Counted from the first letter of the stretch, positions 34,201-46,689 are shown. The stretch: 64,000 nt of DNA from Haliclystus octoradiatus (GCA_916610825.1 OU744446.1:36061833-36125832), one strand, 5' to 3'. Translations and numbers: made by a program. Notes: generated by a model from the letters alone, not told the origin.

Positions 34201-37200
34201 TTAAAATTTCTTCATTTTAGAGCAACGTTAGAAATTATTCTATAAGTAAGTACCCTTTAGATAGATCGGGTAATAGATATGTTTGTACCAATCTTTGTTT
34301 TGTTAATCATTTGAAAATTTTAATTATTTTCATTACTCAAATATCGTTAATTCAAATATATTAAATTTTATATCATAGGTACGTAAATCGAATTCAGTGT
34401 AAAACAGGTGCCTAAAGTGCGTCTGCCTGTCATCTTTCAATTCAAAATAAAATTAACAAACAAAAAAACAAATAACTCAACCAGATGCAATTGTAATTAC
34501 AGTACTCAGAAAATCAATGGTCAAAATAATAAGCAAATTTTTATTTGAAATAAGAAAAGTTTGAAGAAAGTTTTACTTAAATTAAGAAAATGGTTTCTAG
34601 CTATGCGTACAATACAAGTGTTATATTCTTGTTTTAAGCAAAAATGTGTTGATTCTGGCAACAGCAAAAGTTCTTTCAAATAATTGTAAAAGAAAATTGA
34701 TTTATGTTAGCATGGTTGATGTGAAATATATCAGAATATTATATTTCATTGCATTCCTCTTCCTTGCATCATTCTAGTTAAATTCGTTTCAAAATAGTAA
34801 AATTATATCTTATTTCACAAAAGGGCTACTGCAACGCAGCCTTGTATTTAGGGCTCTTATATCAACTCCTTGGGATGTTGGAAGACACCCGGAAGCTGAA
34901 AAATATTCGCCCTACGGGATCGTACTTTTCCGATGCATTCTCAAATCATTCTGCGTATTGATATCAGAGAACTCAAACACGGCTGCCCTGCAGTAACCCT
35001 TTATTGTAAAACTCGAGGGATTTTCAAATGCTGTCTCCCGACATCCCGCGTGTTGGTATCAGAGACCCCAAACACGGCTGCCGTGCAGCCTTAACCCTTT
35101 ATTACTAAGGTGCAGTAATCCTTTAATATTATCATAGCGGCATTCAATCTAAGCCTCGATTAGAATATCGAAGGCTCTGGTAAACAAAGAAGAATTTCTA
35201 ACGATAGTAAACTATTGGTTTTTTATAATTCAAAAATAACACAGGCACTCAATGTTTATGATAGATAATGCACTCAGTGTAATTAATGAGACACTCGAAA
35301 AGCGCTCATAACGCTCGCTATATATACGGAATCATGTTTTGCTATGCTTTTCTGTTGTCTCATCTTTCGTCTTAGTGTGCCATAACGATCTCGGGCCTGT
35401 GCTGTATTGGCCTATATTTGATAAATATTGATAAATATACAAGCATGAATTCTATCTTCTGTATTTGATTGGATAAGAAAAGTTATTTCAAAGTTTCATG
35501 ATATAACAATCACACTCTGTTTACTACTTAAAACCTATAAACAGTTTTTGAATAAGTTTTCTTTACTAATCCAATCACAAAAACACAGGATATATAGTAA
35601 ACAAGCAACTATACCAATTAAGATACCAGAATCAGCAAATAGTTTTTAAGATTTCTGCTAATCAATTTTAAATCCGACCTTGATAAGATGACCCATTAGA
35701 TTGCGATTGAAATGACATGGCTCCGATGTGCCATTTTTATTATTTCTTCTCTTCCAATTGAATCATAATATTTTACATTATTTAAAGTGGGAATAAACCC
35801 CCAGACTATCTTTACATATATAGTAGAACCCGACGTGAAAAAAACAATGGCGTAATTTTTTTTTCGATCTGGAAATTATTTCTTGGTGAAAAATGCCTTC
35901 AAAGTGGTGTTTTGGCCCAAATGTCGCTGAGGAAAAAAAAGGGATTGGATCTAGCTTTATGACGACAAAGTCACAAGTCGTGTGGTTTTTCTAATAGACT
36001 TTAGATCGGATTAATCACGCGATGTTACGTTTGAGATGGCGTAGCTCTGTAACGACAATCTATTTTTCTCTCCCACAAAACTGAGGTAAGGAAGAACATA
36101 TAAACTCAAGAGTAGCAAAATTCCAGATGATTTAATGACTTTAAAGTTCACGAATTTGAAGAAAATAAAAATCAGAAAATATTTCATTCGTAGCGCGCGT
36201 TATACAGATTATATTTTGACATATCATTCTCACACATATTTAACACATATCAAAAGATTCTCTGGTGACCACAAAAGCTAGCTAAGTAGAATTTATTGTT
36301 GTAAGCATATGTCTGCACTGTAAATGGAGTGTTCTTTTGAGGGTAAAGATCATAATGTATGGTGGGAAACGCTATTAAGAACACCAGAACCGTCGGTTTT
36401 ATAGTCCTCTTTTCACAGAAGCGAAATCTGTCCATCTGATTTCTCGTCTCTGTAGAAAGGTATTTTGTGCAAAGTAACTTCTGCACTTTATTACTGCATC
36501 ATATAAACTACAGATTGTGACGACATGATGCTAATATGTTCTACTTTCTAGCCGAAGGAATGAATACTAGACTGGTAAAATAATTTTGTGGCGTATGTAA
36601 AATAAGGAACGAGATTTCACATTGCAAAACCCTAGTTTTGTTATTCATATAACTTTGATGGAGAGGATAATAATTTATGCAATGAAGATATACCGCAAAA
36701 CCGACAAATGATAGAATCTGCATTACTGTAGTTCTAGTGGCTCTAGTATACGGCTGTAAACTTGAATAAGAACGTCCGAGTCCTCTATCATGTTTGTACT
36801 ATTTTCCGATATTTTATAGAATTTTATAGTGTAATGTACTGAAGAATTCTCAATGGTTTTTTAAATATTGAATGCTTGGTGAATTAATGATGAACACTTT
36901 GTTAGACTATTGAGTATAATATATCTATCTATACAGTCGTATAAACTATACGATTACATGGTTTAAGTTTTACTAGACAAACATCAATTTCAAACTTAAA
37001 CGTTGAAATGATAATTGAAGAATGTCTATTTAATGTTTTAGTAATACTTAGTAAATCCGAAAATGTACAATTAATACTTTGCAGTACCAACTATCTCGAG
37101 GAAAAGTCGTCTGTGCATGCCCTTGCAAATCAAGTCAGTTTACATTCAAATTTAGATCATGGAAAGGATATCCTGTAGAAATCTTTACTCAAGAACAACT

Positions 37201-38899
37201 TGCAGATCATAGAGTTAAAAATAGTTAAAACTTATATAGAGTAAGATCAAGCTATTTTGAAGGGTACGTGTCTACTAATTAAGATTTGAGAAGTACTGCG
37301 GTCACACAGAATACGTAACTAATATGTGTCACTAGACTAGTCACAAAGGACTAGTCGCACCGCCTGACATTTGTGTTAATCCGCAATCTATATCAGATTC
37401 ATCGCGCTTAATGACGCTACGAGAAATTATTTCGACCGAGCGTTTCAATAGATTTTATTCTGCTCCTGAAATCACAAATTGCATCTTTTTTACGTAATTT
37501 GCGAGTTTATATGTTTGTTCATGGCTCAGCCTTGTCAGAAATTTTGTTTGCGTGACTTCTCGGAGCTAGGTCACATCAAAGATTACGTCGCGTGATCAGC
37601 CCACTCTTGAGTCTGTTAGACAAACCGCACGACTTGTGACTTTGTCGTCATAAAGCTAGATCCAATCCCTTTTTTTTCTCAGCGACATTTGGGTCAAAAC
37701 ACCACTTTGAAGGCGCTTTTCACCAAGAAATAATTTCCAGATCGAAAAAAAAATTACGCCATTGTTTTTTTCACGTCGGGTTCTACCACATATGTAAAGA
37801 TAGTCTGGGGGTTTATTCCCACTTTAAGCATTGACAATGGAAAAATTTCGTTCTTGCAAAAATGGCATGCCTTAAGTCACATTTATTTTTACTGTCCAAT
37901 CTTGAAGCGAATTTGAATTGTAAGATTCTTCCAAGCCAAAATCGCTTAAAAGTTGGTCATGTTCAATAGAGCTTTTTCACAGGTTCCCAATGAGTCCCTC
38001 GAGAATTATTTAAAGAAAATATTTATACTACTGGTGATGTAATGTATTTTGAAAAGACAGTGACCCCTGGCTGTATTGTTTTGTCATACCAACGTGACCC
38101 GACGAGAGAAAACTTCTTTATTATCTTACTTAAACCAAGCCATTTTTACTGATTTCAAGCTTTTCTTTTGGCTTGAAACAAGTTAAATTTGTGTTGCCTC
38201 AACTCACAGATTGTGAGTACTCCATTTTATGAAAACATAACACCACGTATTAAGTACGATTGTCAGTTAGTTAATTGCTCATGAATCTTAAGCCTACCAG
38301 AATACTATAACTGCATGATAACCACGTGGAACATAAGTGGAACGATCTACCGTTTGCAATGAAGGAAGTCAAAAGCAGGCCTACTGTTATGCTAATGCGT
38401 ATTACCATAATTAGACTAATATCGACTTCCCCTTTCCCCTGTGTATTGCCCTTTATTTTATTAATTACATTTGACTCCGTTTTGAAATCTCTACGAGAGT
38501 GGATGTTATTTTATCGCTCTCAATCATTTTACCCTCATAACATTTGGAGCCCGATAAGGATCAATTTTATTTTATTATACATTTTGTTTGTATCATATAA
38601 TTAATATTCTCATGGCTTATTATTGGTTATAATTTTTATTCCATTCAATCTTCTACAATGTCGACAATTATGGATTCCTTAGTAAACTGTCTGACCGTAA
38701 ACTGACTAGTAAACCGTCTCCGTTTCAAATGTCTCCTTGAGAAGAACTTATGTTCTTAAGATACTTTATACTTATCACTCATTCCTGTTATTCAAATCCT
38801 TCATTACTTAATGTCTGTTTCCTGTTAACTTAGCTATGTATGCAACATGTATCATTCCATTGAAAAAAAGTTATGTATAACTTAGAAATTTCTAAATAA

Positions 38900-38942
<43 letters not shown>

Positions 38943-40273
38943 CCACTATAAGAAATATCGTTAAGGCTTTCATAAAATAAAAAAGAAATTCTACGATAAG
39001 GCCAATTAAATATAACATATATATTAGATATTATCTAATAGCAAAAAATAATGCTTGATGTCATTTGAACGAGCTAAATATAATAAAATATAATTAAAGG
39101 AATCAAAGTCAGATTACACATTCATAATTGATATCCAAATTAGCAGTTATTGTTTAACAGGACAAAGGCTATTGGTGCTACAAATCAATTGTATTGCTCT
39201 TACTTCCTATTACCACTAGTTAGTTATCATGTGCATATATGTTAGGTGTTTTCACGAATTTATAATTAGCCAGATAAAATTTATTTTCATGTTTGCATTT
39301 GGAAATAACTTCAGAATTTTTGTTCAATAGATTTTCTTTAGCGCTTTCATAAATATGTAAAATGATTAAAACAAAAGACATTTGTATTTGCAAGAATTTG
39401 TGTGTCTTTTTTTGTTGAATCACTTGATTTAATGATGCAATATTAATAACACAACGTTTCGCCATATCATATCTTCATGGCATCATCAGGTATATAAATA
39501 CAAATTAAAAATTACAAATATATAGAGTTTGAGTTATGAAGATATGAAGCCATGAAGATACGGGCAAACATTGTGAAATCCCGTGCTTTTTATCGCTGTC
39601 ATTTGTTGCAAATTTAATGAGAAAGAATTTATTAATTAATTATTAATAACAAATCAAAAATGGATTATATTGAGTATAAGCTCGATAAAAGTCATTTTCT
39701 ACACTATTCTTTACACTTTTTTCTACATTTTTTTTACAAGGATAAAACAGATAAACAGGGCATAATATAGTACAGTATATATAGGAAACATAGATGAGGC
39801 AAATTAAGCCAGTTCCTGTTACTCAGAGTTTCAAGCTATCAATAACTATATATATATAACTTAACGAAGAATACAAAATTTGTCTTTAATAGAAAAGATT
39901 AAAACAATATATATACATAATAAAGTAATGAAACAAAGTAAAACTGCATCATTATGAATTGTTTGAAAACGCCGGGTGTCCTACGATTTTGTTTACATGA
40001 TACAAGGAGGCCTATATATATTAAATATATCTGCCTGAATGCCACGAAAGCCATTTTGATGTGTATACAACGTACTAAATCTCTTCATTAGGTGTCAACA
40101 CATTACCCTCTATATTATATAAAACTAGGGGAGAAAATAGTTATTTTACCTTCACATTCTGGAGCCTCTTTGCATCGACTCTTATCACACCGCCTACACG
40201 ACAAAGCGTTTGTACTGGCCACACAAATAATTATAAAAACCAAAAACAAACAACAAATTTTATTGAGCTTCAT
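31215..40273 (-). CDS. G2: secreted IGFBP-domain protein with poly-Glu linker and eight-Cys C-terminus (170 aa)
   Basis: Join of 40150-40273, 33768-33929, 33054-33195 and 31215-31299 (513 nt, 170 residues plus stop). A signal peptide ([20 protein letters not shown]) precedes SCRRC..RC..EC; exon 2 gives CGCCFVC, ERCGGPW, GKCDEG and VC. Exon 3 opens with KEEEE.., a run of 12 Glu from a GAA/GAG microsatellite, and then supplies C-x13-C-x7-C-x3-C. Exon 4 gives CC-x5-C-x12-C and an acidic tail, [10 protein letters not shown]. Intron phases 1, 1 and 2 match the other genes. Intron 1 is 6.2 kb and holds a 2-kb TTAA-flanked element and Penelope remnants. The acceptor of exon 3 could also lie 6 nt further in, which keeps the frame. 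Confidence 0.84.
31352..31560 (+). mobile_element. Second-family tRNA-type SINE, full copy
   Basis: TTTATGGTGCACGAGAGGGC start, B-box-like AAGTTCAATCCC and GGCGTCAGGAAGG..CATGCCGTTAAAC tail. It lies in G2 intron 3. Confidence 0.65.
32195..32560. repeat. Palindrome-rich minisatellite (TTCATGAA) in G2 intron 3
   Basis: Degenerate units of about 26 nt of the type GTTCATGAACCAGTTTATCA AAG repeat with a higher-order period near 125 nt. Each unit contains the palindrome TTCATGAA or TCATGA. Confidence 0.85.
32945..33030. repeat. GTCTACATTCA tandem repeat
   Basis: Four or five short copies of GTCTACATTCAGTCTACA just downstream (gene sense) of the G2 exon 3 donor. Confidence 0.75.
33054..33195 (-). 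CDS. G2 exon 3 (poly-Glu + Cys)
   Basis: 142 nt, ttgtag|CTAAAG to GAGAA|gtatgt, phase 1 to 2. It is 30 nt longer than in the sister genes because of a GAA/GAG run coding for glutamates. The module cysteines follow ([21 protein letters not shown]). Confidence 0.82.
33768..33929 (-). CDS. G2 exon 2 (IGFBP second half)
   Basis: 162 nt, acceptor gttccag|GTG, donor GGAG|gtacat; encodes [31 protein letters not shown] and GVC. Confidence 0.88.
35786..37823. mobile_element. 2.04-kb TTAA-flanked element with long (about 250 bp) terminal inverted repeats
   Basis: TTAA|AGTGGGAATAAACCCCC on the left and GGGGGTTTATTCCCACT|TTAA on the right. The inverted arms run to about 36045 and from about 37563, sharing the segments TAGAACCCGACGTGAAAAAA, ATTATTTCTTGGTGAAAA and TTATGACGACAAAGTCACAA (one arm complemented). 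There is no transposase ORF inside, so it is non-autonomous. The TTAA target suggests a piggyBac-type mobiliser. Confidence 0.88.
38896..38942. repeat. (GAT)n microsatellite
   Basis: About 14 GAT units following TTTCTAAATAAAT, a layout common at LINE 3' ends; a shorter relative is at 31724-31742. Confidence 0.85.
39265..39425 (-). mobile_element. Penelope-like element C-terminal remnant
   Basis: Minus-strand translation [20 protein letters not shown] matches the extreme C-terminus of Penelope GIY-YIG proteins, as in the copy ending at 26932. Only the end of the ORF survives. Confidence 0.65.
39440..39495 (-). ncRNA. Hammerhead-like core beside Penelope remnant
   Basis: Minus strand: CUGAUGA | U-GCCAU-loop-AUGGC | GAAAC. 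Stem II has five perfect pairs and both core boxes are intact, but I could not find a convincing stem I, so it may be a decayed or differently built ribozyme. Confidence 0.5.
40150..40273 (-). CDS. G2 exon 1 (signal peptide + IGFBP first half)
   Basis: 124 nt, ending GAAG|gtaaaa. It encodes a 41-residue signal peptide and [15 protein letters not shown] segment. The start is the only ATG in frame before the hydrophobic stretch. Confidence 0.84.
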
Positions 40274-41288
40274 ATTAAAATCTTCACAATGTTTATTATT
40301 GATGCACTCCGTGTTTTGTCAGCATTAACACTGAATTATAGATTGAATGTAATTTTTAAAAGGCTTGGCTATTGTGTATCATTGATTAGTAACATCGACA
40401 GCCAAACATCTGAATAAGCACATCAATAATTATAGTTACCATAGCTACAATTCGTATGGCCACATGGCTTTAACATATTGTCATGGTAGCAATCTAAGAT
40501 CAGTAAACTTTTTTAAACAGATTTAATAATTCAAACATTTAGCTAAATGAAATATATTAAAAAATTGATATTTCATTGAAGTCTCCAGTGTAGGCCTACA
40601 ACTAATAGCATGTCCCATATTTACAAATGCAAAGGATTTTCTCAATGATCATTGCTTTAAAAATCTATGACGGGCTTGTAGCTCTCACTTGATTGAAACG
40701 GTATCAGTACACTTAAAAAACAAAATGATGGGTCGTACGTTATTGGTATTGAAGCGATTTCTAGTTCATATATATATTGGTAATCGTATTTCTTATTTTA
40801 AGAACATTTCTAGGCCAGATATTTGAAAACTGCTCGTGTAACAATGAAGATTTGAGAACCTTCTGTTAAATGGAAGGTAGCACGTATTTGCAGTGAGTAT
40901 AAAAGAGATCAAAAATTAAAACATTAGTATGAGTACATAAAATATATTTTGCACGTTAAAATTTTGAGATAAAAATTCGAGAACATCAGTTTCATGATGA
41001 TAGATATATATATAATAATGATAAATAAAAGATAATCGACAATTGAAATCCGGGCTCTGTATCAGAACATAAATGTATATTCCACGTCTATTAAATTTCA
41101 AAGTTGATTTTTAGATAGGCTATATATGTTTCAAGTAAATCATCATGCACATGCTTCGAGTTAATAATAATATACTAATTTAGTTAATTAACTACAATAG
41201 CATATTATAGTATGAGATATGGAGAAGTCATATTCGTTGGCAAAACATTTCTGATGAAATTTCATTTTTCTGAAAACATTTTCCTTTC

Positions 41289-41361
41289 TTACATATTGCA
41301 ACGTGACCCTGTGATGTACCTGTATGGGCTTGGGTTGCAGTCGTTATGATGAATACAGCAT
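41289..41361 (-). CDS. G1 exon 4 (terminal)
   Basis: 73 coding nt after ttattttag; encodes CCIHHNDCNPSPYRY..SRCNM then TAA. A longer overlapping open frame here is in another frame and is not the splice-compatible one. Confidence 0.83.
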
Positions 41362-44300
41362 CTAAAATAAATACAAAAAAAACACGAATTCTTTCATTTG
41401 GAATACGTGCTATAGAAGTAAAGTTGAAAACAATCAGATAATACGGAGGAGGGTAACTCCGAATAAAATTACCAAGAGGGTGGTCACAAAGTATAGAAAA
41501 ATGAACTCCTACACAAAGAAAAACATAGCACATTCATGAACTCCTTTTAAACATCAATTTTATTCCTTTTCTCAGGTATCTTTGGTACATTTTCTAGCCA
41601 AATATTGGCAAATGCTATAGAAAATAATTCATTTTGTTAGGATTTAATGCCAATAACGCTCAAACTTCAAAAGGCACACAAAGAACAAGTGACACATGGC
41701 ACTACTGTGCTATCATTTAAAAAGTGAAACACATTTAAATGAGCCCTATATTGGTAAAATCACACGCATGCACAGATTAATAAAGTTATAAATTAATTAT
41801 GGCTATATACTGTCGTTCGTTATGAGAAACAGAGAGTGGAGTAAAATAACGAAGCCTGTCTGAATCACGAATGGAAAACACCCGGGGGGTAACTTCCATT
41901 GCGCTTCGATAGGGTCGTTCAAATGGAACTTTGGGCAGAATGACCATAAAAATTTTCTACATGATGAAAAAGATACCCCAAATATATTTTTATGAATGAC
42001 TAATTTAACCAAAACAAAGTGGAAAAAGAAAAATTCATAGGCAGAAAATTTGTTTTGCCGAATGAAAAAAGTGCAAAAGCGTCAAAAGGATACCTCAAAG
42101 AATTTTCATGACTAAGCATACCCTAAAAATTTTTTCTGGATTTTGAAAAAGGTACACTTTAATATTTGAACGTCCCCGTATACCAAAAGTATGGAAGTTA
42201 CACCCCCGGGGGAAAACATCGATTCTGAAGATAAAATAACTCGACTCTCTTGTCTGATGATGGTATTATAAAGATAACGAACTATTGCCAATCATATCTC
42301 TTTTATCGCTGTCATTTATCTCAAATCTCCAATAAGTAAGAATTTATTAATTATAATATTATATTTAATAGAAGAATCGATCAATGTATACATACTTTTT
42401 ACAATCTCGACTACAGAAGACAGTATCTGCATGATGACAATATTGCCAACTCTTCCAGCTGAATAACCAGTAAGGAGGTGGCGGACATTTCTCAAGCTCT
42501 TTTGGTTCTAAAATAGAGATACGGTATAAAAAAAATGAGTGACTGTGTGATTTCTATATATTAAGGAAATAAATGGTCTAGTATAGTAGAATATAGATAC
42601 AATTTCTTAATTTTATAATTTTTCAAGATCAGTAACAAAAGTTTATGAACATTTGTACTTAAATAAGAAATGTTTATATTGTTGTTTTAAGCAAAAAGGC
42701 ACACAAATATTATATGTACAAATCTTAATATAGTTTCACCATAACTCTTATAGTTTCAATTGTAAAAAAAAAAATTAAAAAAAGGATTCATTTACGGTGC
42801 CGGACGTTACTATTCTCCCGGAATGGCGGTGATTTTGGATTTATATAAGATGTTGCCGGGAATGCAGCAGCTGGGAACGTATATGGCTCCATATAAAGTT
42901 CTGAAGTGGACCATATAACATCAAGTAATCCCCTGACTCCCTAGATAGACCTCCGTATGATAATAAATCAAAACGTTATTTTTGATGTGTCCTTTTGTTT
43001 ACATATTATCTTCTGACAAATCATGTGACAACATTCAAAAATCGTAACACCAAAATTAAATTTTTCTTCTTGAATTTGATACTAATGCAACAAGTTAGTA
43101 AAGTGGTCATCGTCCTAGTAGACCGGGTTTCGACTCCTCGTCTGGTCTCAAATGTATTTTCCTTGTAAATTACAAAGTTCCTTGTAATTTATATTTTATG
43201 TTTATAAATGTGACTGCTGTCCCGTCCTTCGTTTACACGCAAACGAGTTTGCGATTGTGTTTACGGTAAATTACACATGTAGTAAGAGAAAATTATAAAC
43301 ACACATCAGACACTTCAAATATTCCGATTATATAACCGTAGAATCCAGCTGTACCACACGTCATGTGGGAGTCACTTGAGATTAAAAAGGCAGTAATTAA
43401 CCACAATGATTATTACTTACCAATTGGCATTAGTTAGCCATAAATCATAACAATAGTCTAATTAAAGCAAATAATGCCCCGCCCATTACCTTAATCTTGG
43501 AGTGAAGTAATTGAAATCTGCTTAATTACATACTGCGTAGTAAATTAAAATTATACACACACACCCAGCACACTTCAAATATTCCGATTATATAATCGTG
43601 AAATCCAGCTGTATTGTGATTACTTACCAATTGGCATTAATTAGCCATAAACCATAACATTATATATGATTAGCCTAATTAAAGTAAATAATGCCACGCT
43701 CAGTACCGTAATCTTGTAGTCTGAAGTGAACAACTAAGCTTATCTAACGTCATTGCTTGGACGTTGTCTTGGCGAGTCAAAGTCTTGACCACAAAATATT
43801 CAAATATTGTTACCTCCTCTGCAAATACCATCTGCATTGAAATCGTTTTCATCTTTTTTTATGCAATCTAATCCTTTATCGCATGTACCAGTAATACCCC
43901 ATGGACCACCACATCTTTCCCCTTCAACCTTTGCACATACGTCACAGCAACCACACACATCTAAAGCTATACCACCTAGAAATGAAAAAATAAATGCGAA
44001 ATTTATTTTCGGAGCAACGGTGATATGTCTTATCGGGAAAATAGTGCTATGTATGAGCACGTTGGAAATGTATCTTTATTGAAAGTCAATTATCAATACC
44101 CCTGCGAATCAAATACCCAGAGATATATATTACGAAATGAACAGTCTAGATCTTTTACTTCAAAATGTTTTATGTTTGTTTGAACTGAAAACTTGCCAAA
44201 AATACGAAGGTAATGAATTTCAATAATATAGAAGTATTCAATAGAGGCGAAGAAACTTAAAACAAGCGAGCTCCACAATTACTCTTGCTAAAAACGAGGC

Positions 44301-45270
44301 GAGCGTTCGATTAATTACATCTTTATGCCATCTGATAACATTTGATGTTCTCTTACATTTTCTCTTCTTGGACTTCTAGAGATTAACCCAGCACAATCAT
44401 GACAAAGGGTTCGCAAAATTCTATATGCACTTATCGTTATTATCGAGAGTAGAATTTGTAAGCGGTAACATTAGTGGAGGTGGACAGTACGTTTTATTTT
44501 AAATGTTTTATCACCTCATTTTCATGTCTGTTCGTTTTGATAATAATGATGATATCAAATAATAATTACTATAGTTAATATCTTAATTAAAAGATAAACG
44601 GCACGGGGCAATTTGGTTTCGAAATACCATCCCACGCGAGCATCGTTTTCCGATCTCGTAACTCTTAACCGTTAATCGTGTAGCTATATTTGTGAATTAT
44701 TTTGCTAAATAGCTTATGAAGAGAATAACATACAGCCCTTGTCAAGTTTTATATTATCCAAGACAACATATGATTCCCTTAAAGTTTCAATAAAATGATC
44801 TCTCTCACAAAATAATATCAAAATTCAAGCAAAGGATATACATAATGTTAGGATTCAGAAAACAGAAAAAAGACAAATTAAAACTGATAAAAGTTGTCAA
44901 TTGCAAATAATTGACTTTCTTAGGCCTACAGATCGGAATATTAAACTTTATTATAAAGCACTTTCTTATATAAAAACCCCGATAAAAACCCTTTAAAAAA
45001 ACGTGAACCTGAGATTTCTTTCTTTCTATGTGGTGACATTCTAATGTCACATTATCTCAAGATTCAGCTGAAGATCAACAAGTCTGATTCAACGACCTTC
45101 AAAAAGATTAACATTCTAGAAAAATGTTTACAATGAATCTTACCTCGACAATTTTCAGGCTCCACGCAACGTGTTTTGTTGCATGGCAAACATGATAATG
45201 CATTTGTGCTTGCAATCATAATGGCTGCCAACACCAACATTGAAATGAAATTCTGTTGAAGTGAATTCAT
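41289..45270 (-). CDS. G1: secreted IGFBP-domain protein with eight-Cys C-terminus (157 aa)
   Basis: Join of 45144-45270, 43814-43975, 42396-42507 and 41289-41361 (474 nt, 157 residues plus stop). A signal peptide (..VLAAIMIASTNA|L) is followed by SCLPCNKTRCVEPENC, then CGCCDVCAKVEGERCGGPWG, GTCDKGLDC and ICRG. The C-terminal module is C-x15-C-x7-C-x3-C-x3-CC-x5-C-x12-C, ending three residues after the first residue of exon 4's last Cys (CNM). Intron phases are 1, 1 and 2. It lacks the long basic tail of G3 and G4. A TATATA motif about 70 nt upstream (45339-45346) is a plausible TATA box. It is the 5'-most member of the cluster seen here. Secretion is well supported and function unknown. Confidence 0.87.
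41880..42212. mobile_element. MITE-like element with CCCGGGGGTAACTTCC ends
   Basis: Inverted ends CCCGGGGGGTAACTTCCATT and, reversed, CCCCGGGGGTGTAACTTCCA; interior matches 2570-2890. It lies in G1 intron 3. Confidence 0.8.
42396..42507 (-). CDS. G1 exon 3
   Basis: 112 nt, attttag| to AAAAA|gtatgt, phase 1 to 2; encodes EKCPPPPYW..YC..VFCSRDC. Confidence 0.86.
43280..43730. repeat. Direct duplication (about 220-bp unit) in G1 intron 2
   Basis: CACTTCAAATATTCCGATTA and ATTACTTACCAATTGGCATT..TAGCCATAAA..CATAACA occur twice (about 43311-43500 and 43567-43730), with deletions in the second copy. Confidence 0.75.
43814..43975 (-). CDS. G1 exon 2 (IGFBP second half)
   Basis: 162 nt, acceptor tttctag|GTG, donor GGAG|gtaaca; encodes LDVCGCCDVCAKVEGERC, GGPWG, GTCDKGLDC and ICRG. 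Confidence 0.9.
45144..45270 (-). CDS. G1 exon 1 (signal peptide + IGFBP first half)
   Basis: 127 nt ending CGAG|gtaaga. ATG at 45270; signal peptide followed by ALSCLPCNKTRCVEPENC. Confidence 0.88.
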
Positions 45271-45338
45271 AGTGAAGGAATGTATATGATATAATATCTA
45301 TTCTTCTCCTCTGTACCGTCAAAACTGCAATTACCGCC

Positions 45339-45346
45339 TATATAAA
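45339..45346 (-). promoter_or_regulatory. Candidate TATA box of G1
   Basis: TATATA (in CTTTATATAGG on the minus strand) about 70 nt before the start codon. This position would give a 5' UTR of about 40 nt. Confidence 0.4.
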
Positions 45347-46689
45347 GGTACTACTCACTGGTGTAATACTTGTTACTGTGAGTTCTAGCATCTGTTACAT
45401 GTCTTTTATAGTGGGGAACTTAATCAAATAATTAATCATCAGCTGATTGATCAATTAAACCAATGACCGTATATCCGCATGACCACACTATTAAGTGTAG
45501 TTGCCATAGCTATGCTCCTTTAATTACCCACGTGAAAAGAATGTTGTCACGATAACATTGGAATGTGTTAGTATAATCTATAGACATGTTTCAATTGAGC
45601 AATATCAAGCTACATAATAACTTAAAGCTGATATATGTTACTCCGCCGGATTCTACAAGAACACAAAAAGAATAGACCAGCCTCTTTGAATCGCAGTTAC
45701 ATTATTTTTTCACCCGATTTTTTAATTCCCTAATTTGACACAAATGTATAGTTTTTAAGTCAAATAAGAACGTAATCAAAATTTATGTTTCTGCTGAACT
45801 TTGTTACCATTTTGTTTTGTTGAGAAAAGATTTCAGTTCTGCAATATGCAACATGCATGCATTTGTATGGAAAAGAATCTAATTGCCTCATCTTTGTTTC
45901 GATTCTAGATTATGCTCTGTTTTATCAACCATTGAGCGCACTCACATACATTTGTTTACTTCAAATCATATTTACACAGTTTTTACTTGGAAAATCAGAT
46001 ATTAGTTTTGAGAAATCTTCACTAAATTAAATAGAAAAAGCTTATTTCATTTCATTATATAGTCGTAGCTTTTTAATTTCAAGCAAAATTTTACTTGTTT
46101 CGGGAGAATGTTTTCATGTTTTTAAGAACAAGCATTTCCAGTACTGTATTATATATTCAGCATTTGACTTCAAAACAAAAACAACTCACATTAAATGCAT
46201 CACATTAAAAATTTAATTCACATAATTATTTCTACATACGAACATATCATTGTTAACTGAAATGTTTTTATCAATAAGATTATCTAGGATGGCTGAAAAA
46301 GTTACATTGCAATTGATTTTATCAAAATAAAAATGCAATCATGTAAAGTTATAATAATGCTCATTATCGGTGATTTCAATCTCAAAGATGTATAAACAAT
46401 AAGCAATGATAAGCGATGCCCTAATTTGAGTGTTGCATTAATGAATTATTACACTGGCAAATTTTCTGTCACAGTTGTTAATTAGACAGAATTGTCCAGC
46501 ACCCTATTATGGACTGGAAGTAATGCAACCCAGTAGCAAATTTTGAAAGCAGAATTACAGCAGTATATAGAGCAAGAACATTATTTTGACAAAAAATAGA
46601 TATAATATCGATATTTCTGCAGTGAGAAGTTTGTAATGAGAACTGCGTTTGTGTATATAACGCGTACACGTTTTTTTTTAAGAAAATGC

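Larger units (their letters stand above)
33930..40149 (-). other. G2 intron 1
   Basis: Intron of 6.2 kb. It holds a tandem repeat of about 105 nt around 34910-35100 (TATCAGAGA..CAAACACGGCTGCC twice), the 2-kb TTAA element, a (GAT)n run and Penelope remnants. No other gene was recognised. Confidence 0.6.

Noticed and set aside
41228..41533. 101-codon minus-strand frame overlapping G1 exon 4
   Set aside because: The splice-compatible frame gives the conserved CCIHHNDCNP exon; the longer frame is a shadow.
43090..43150. tRNA-like patch (GGGTTTCGACTCC) in G1 intron 2
   Set aside because: Only a B-box-like match; no acceptor stem or complete cloverleaf could be drawn.
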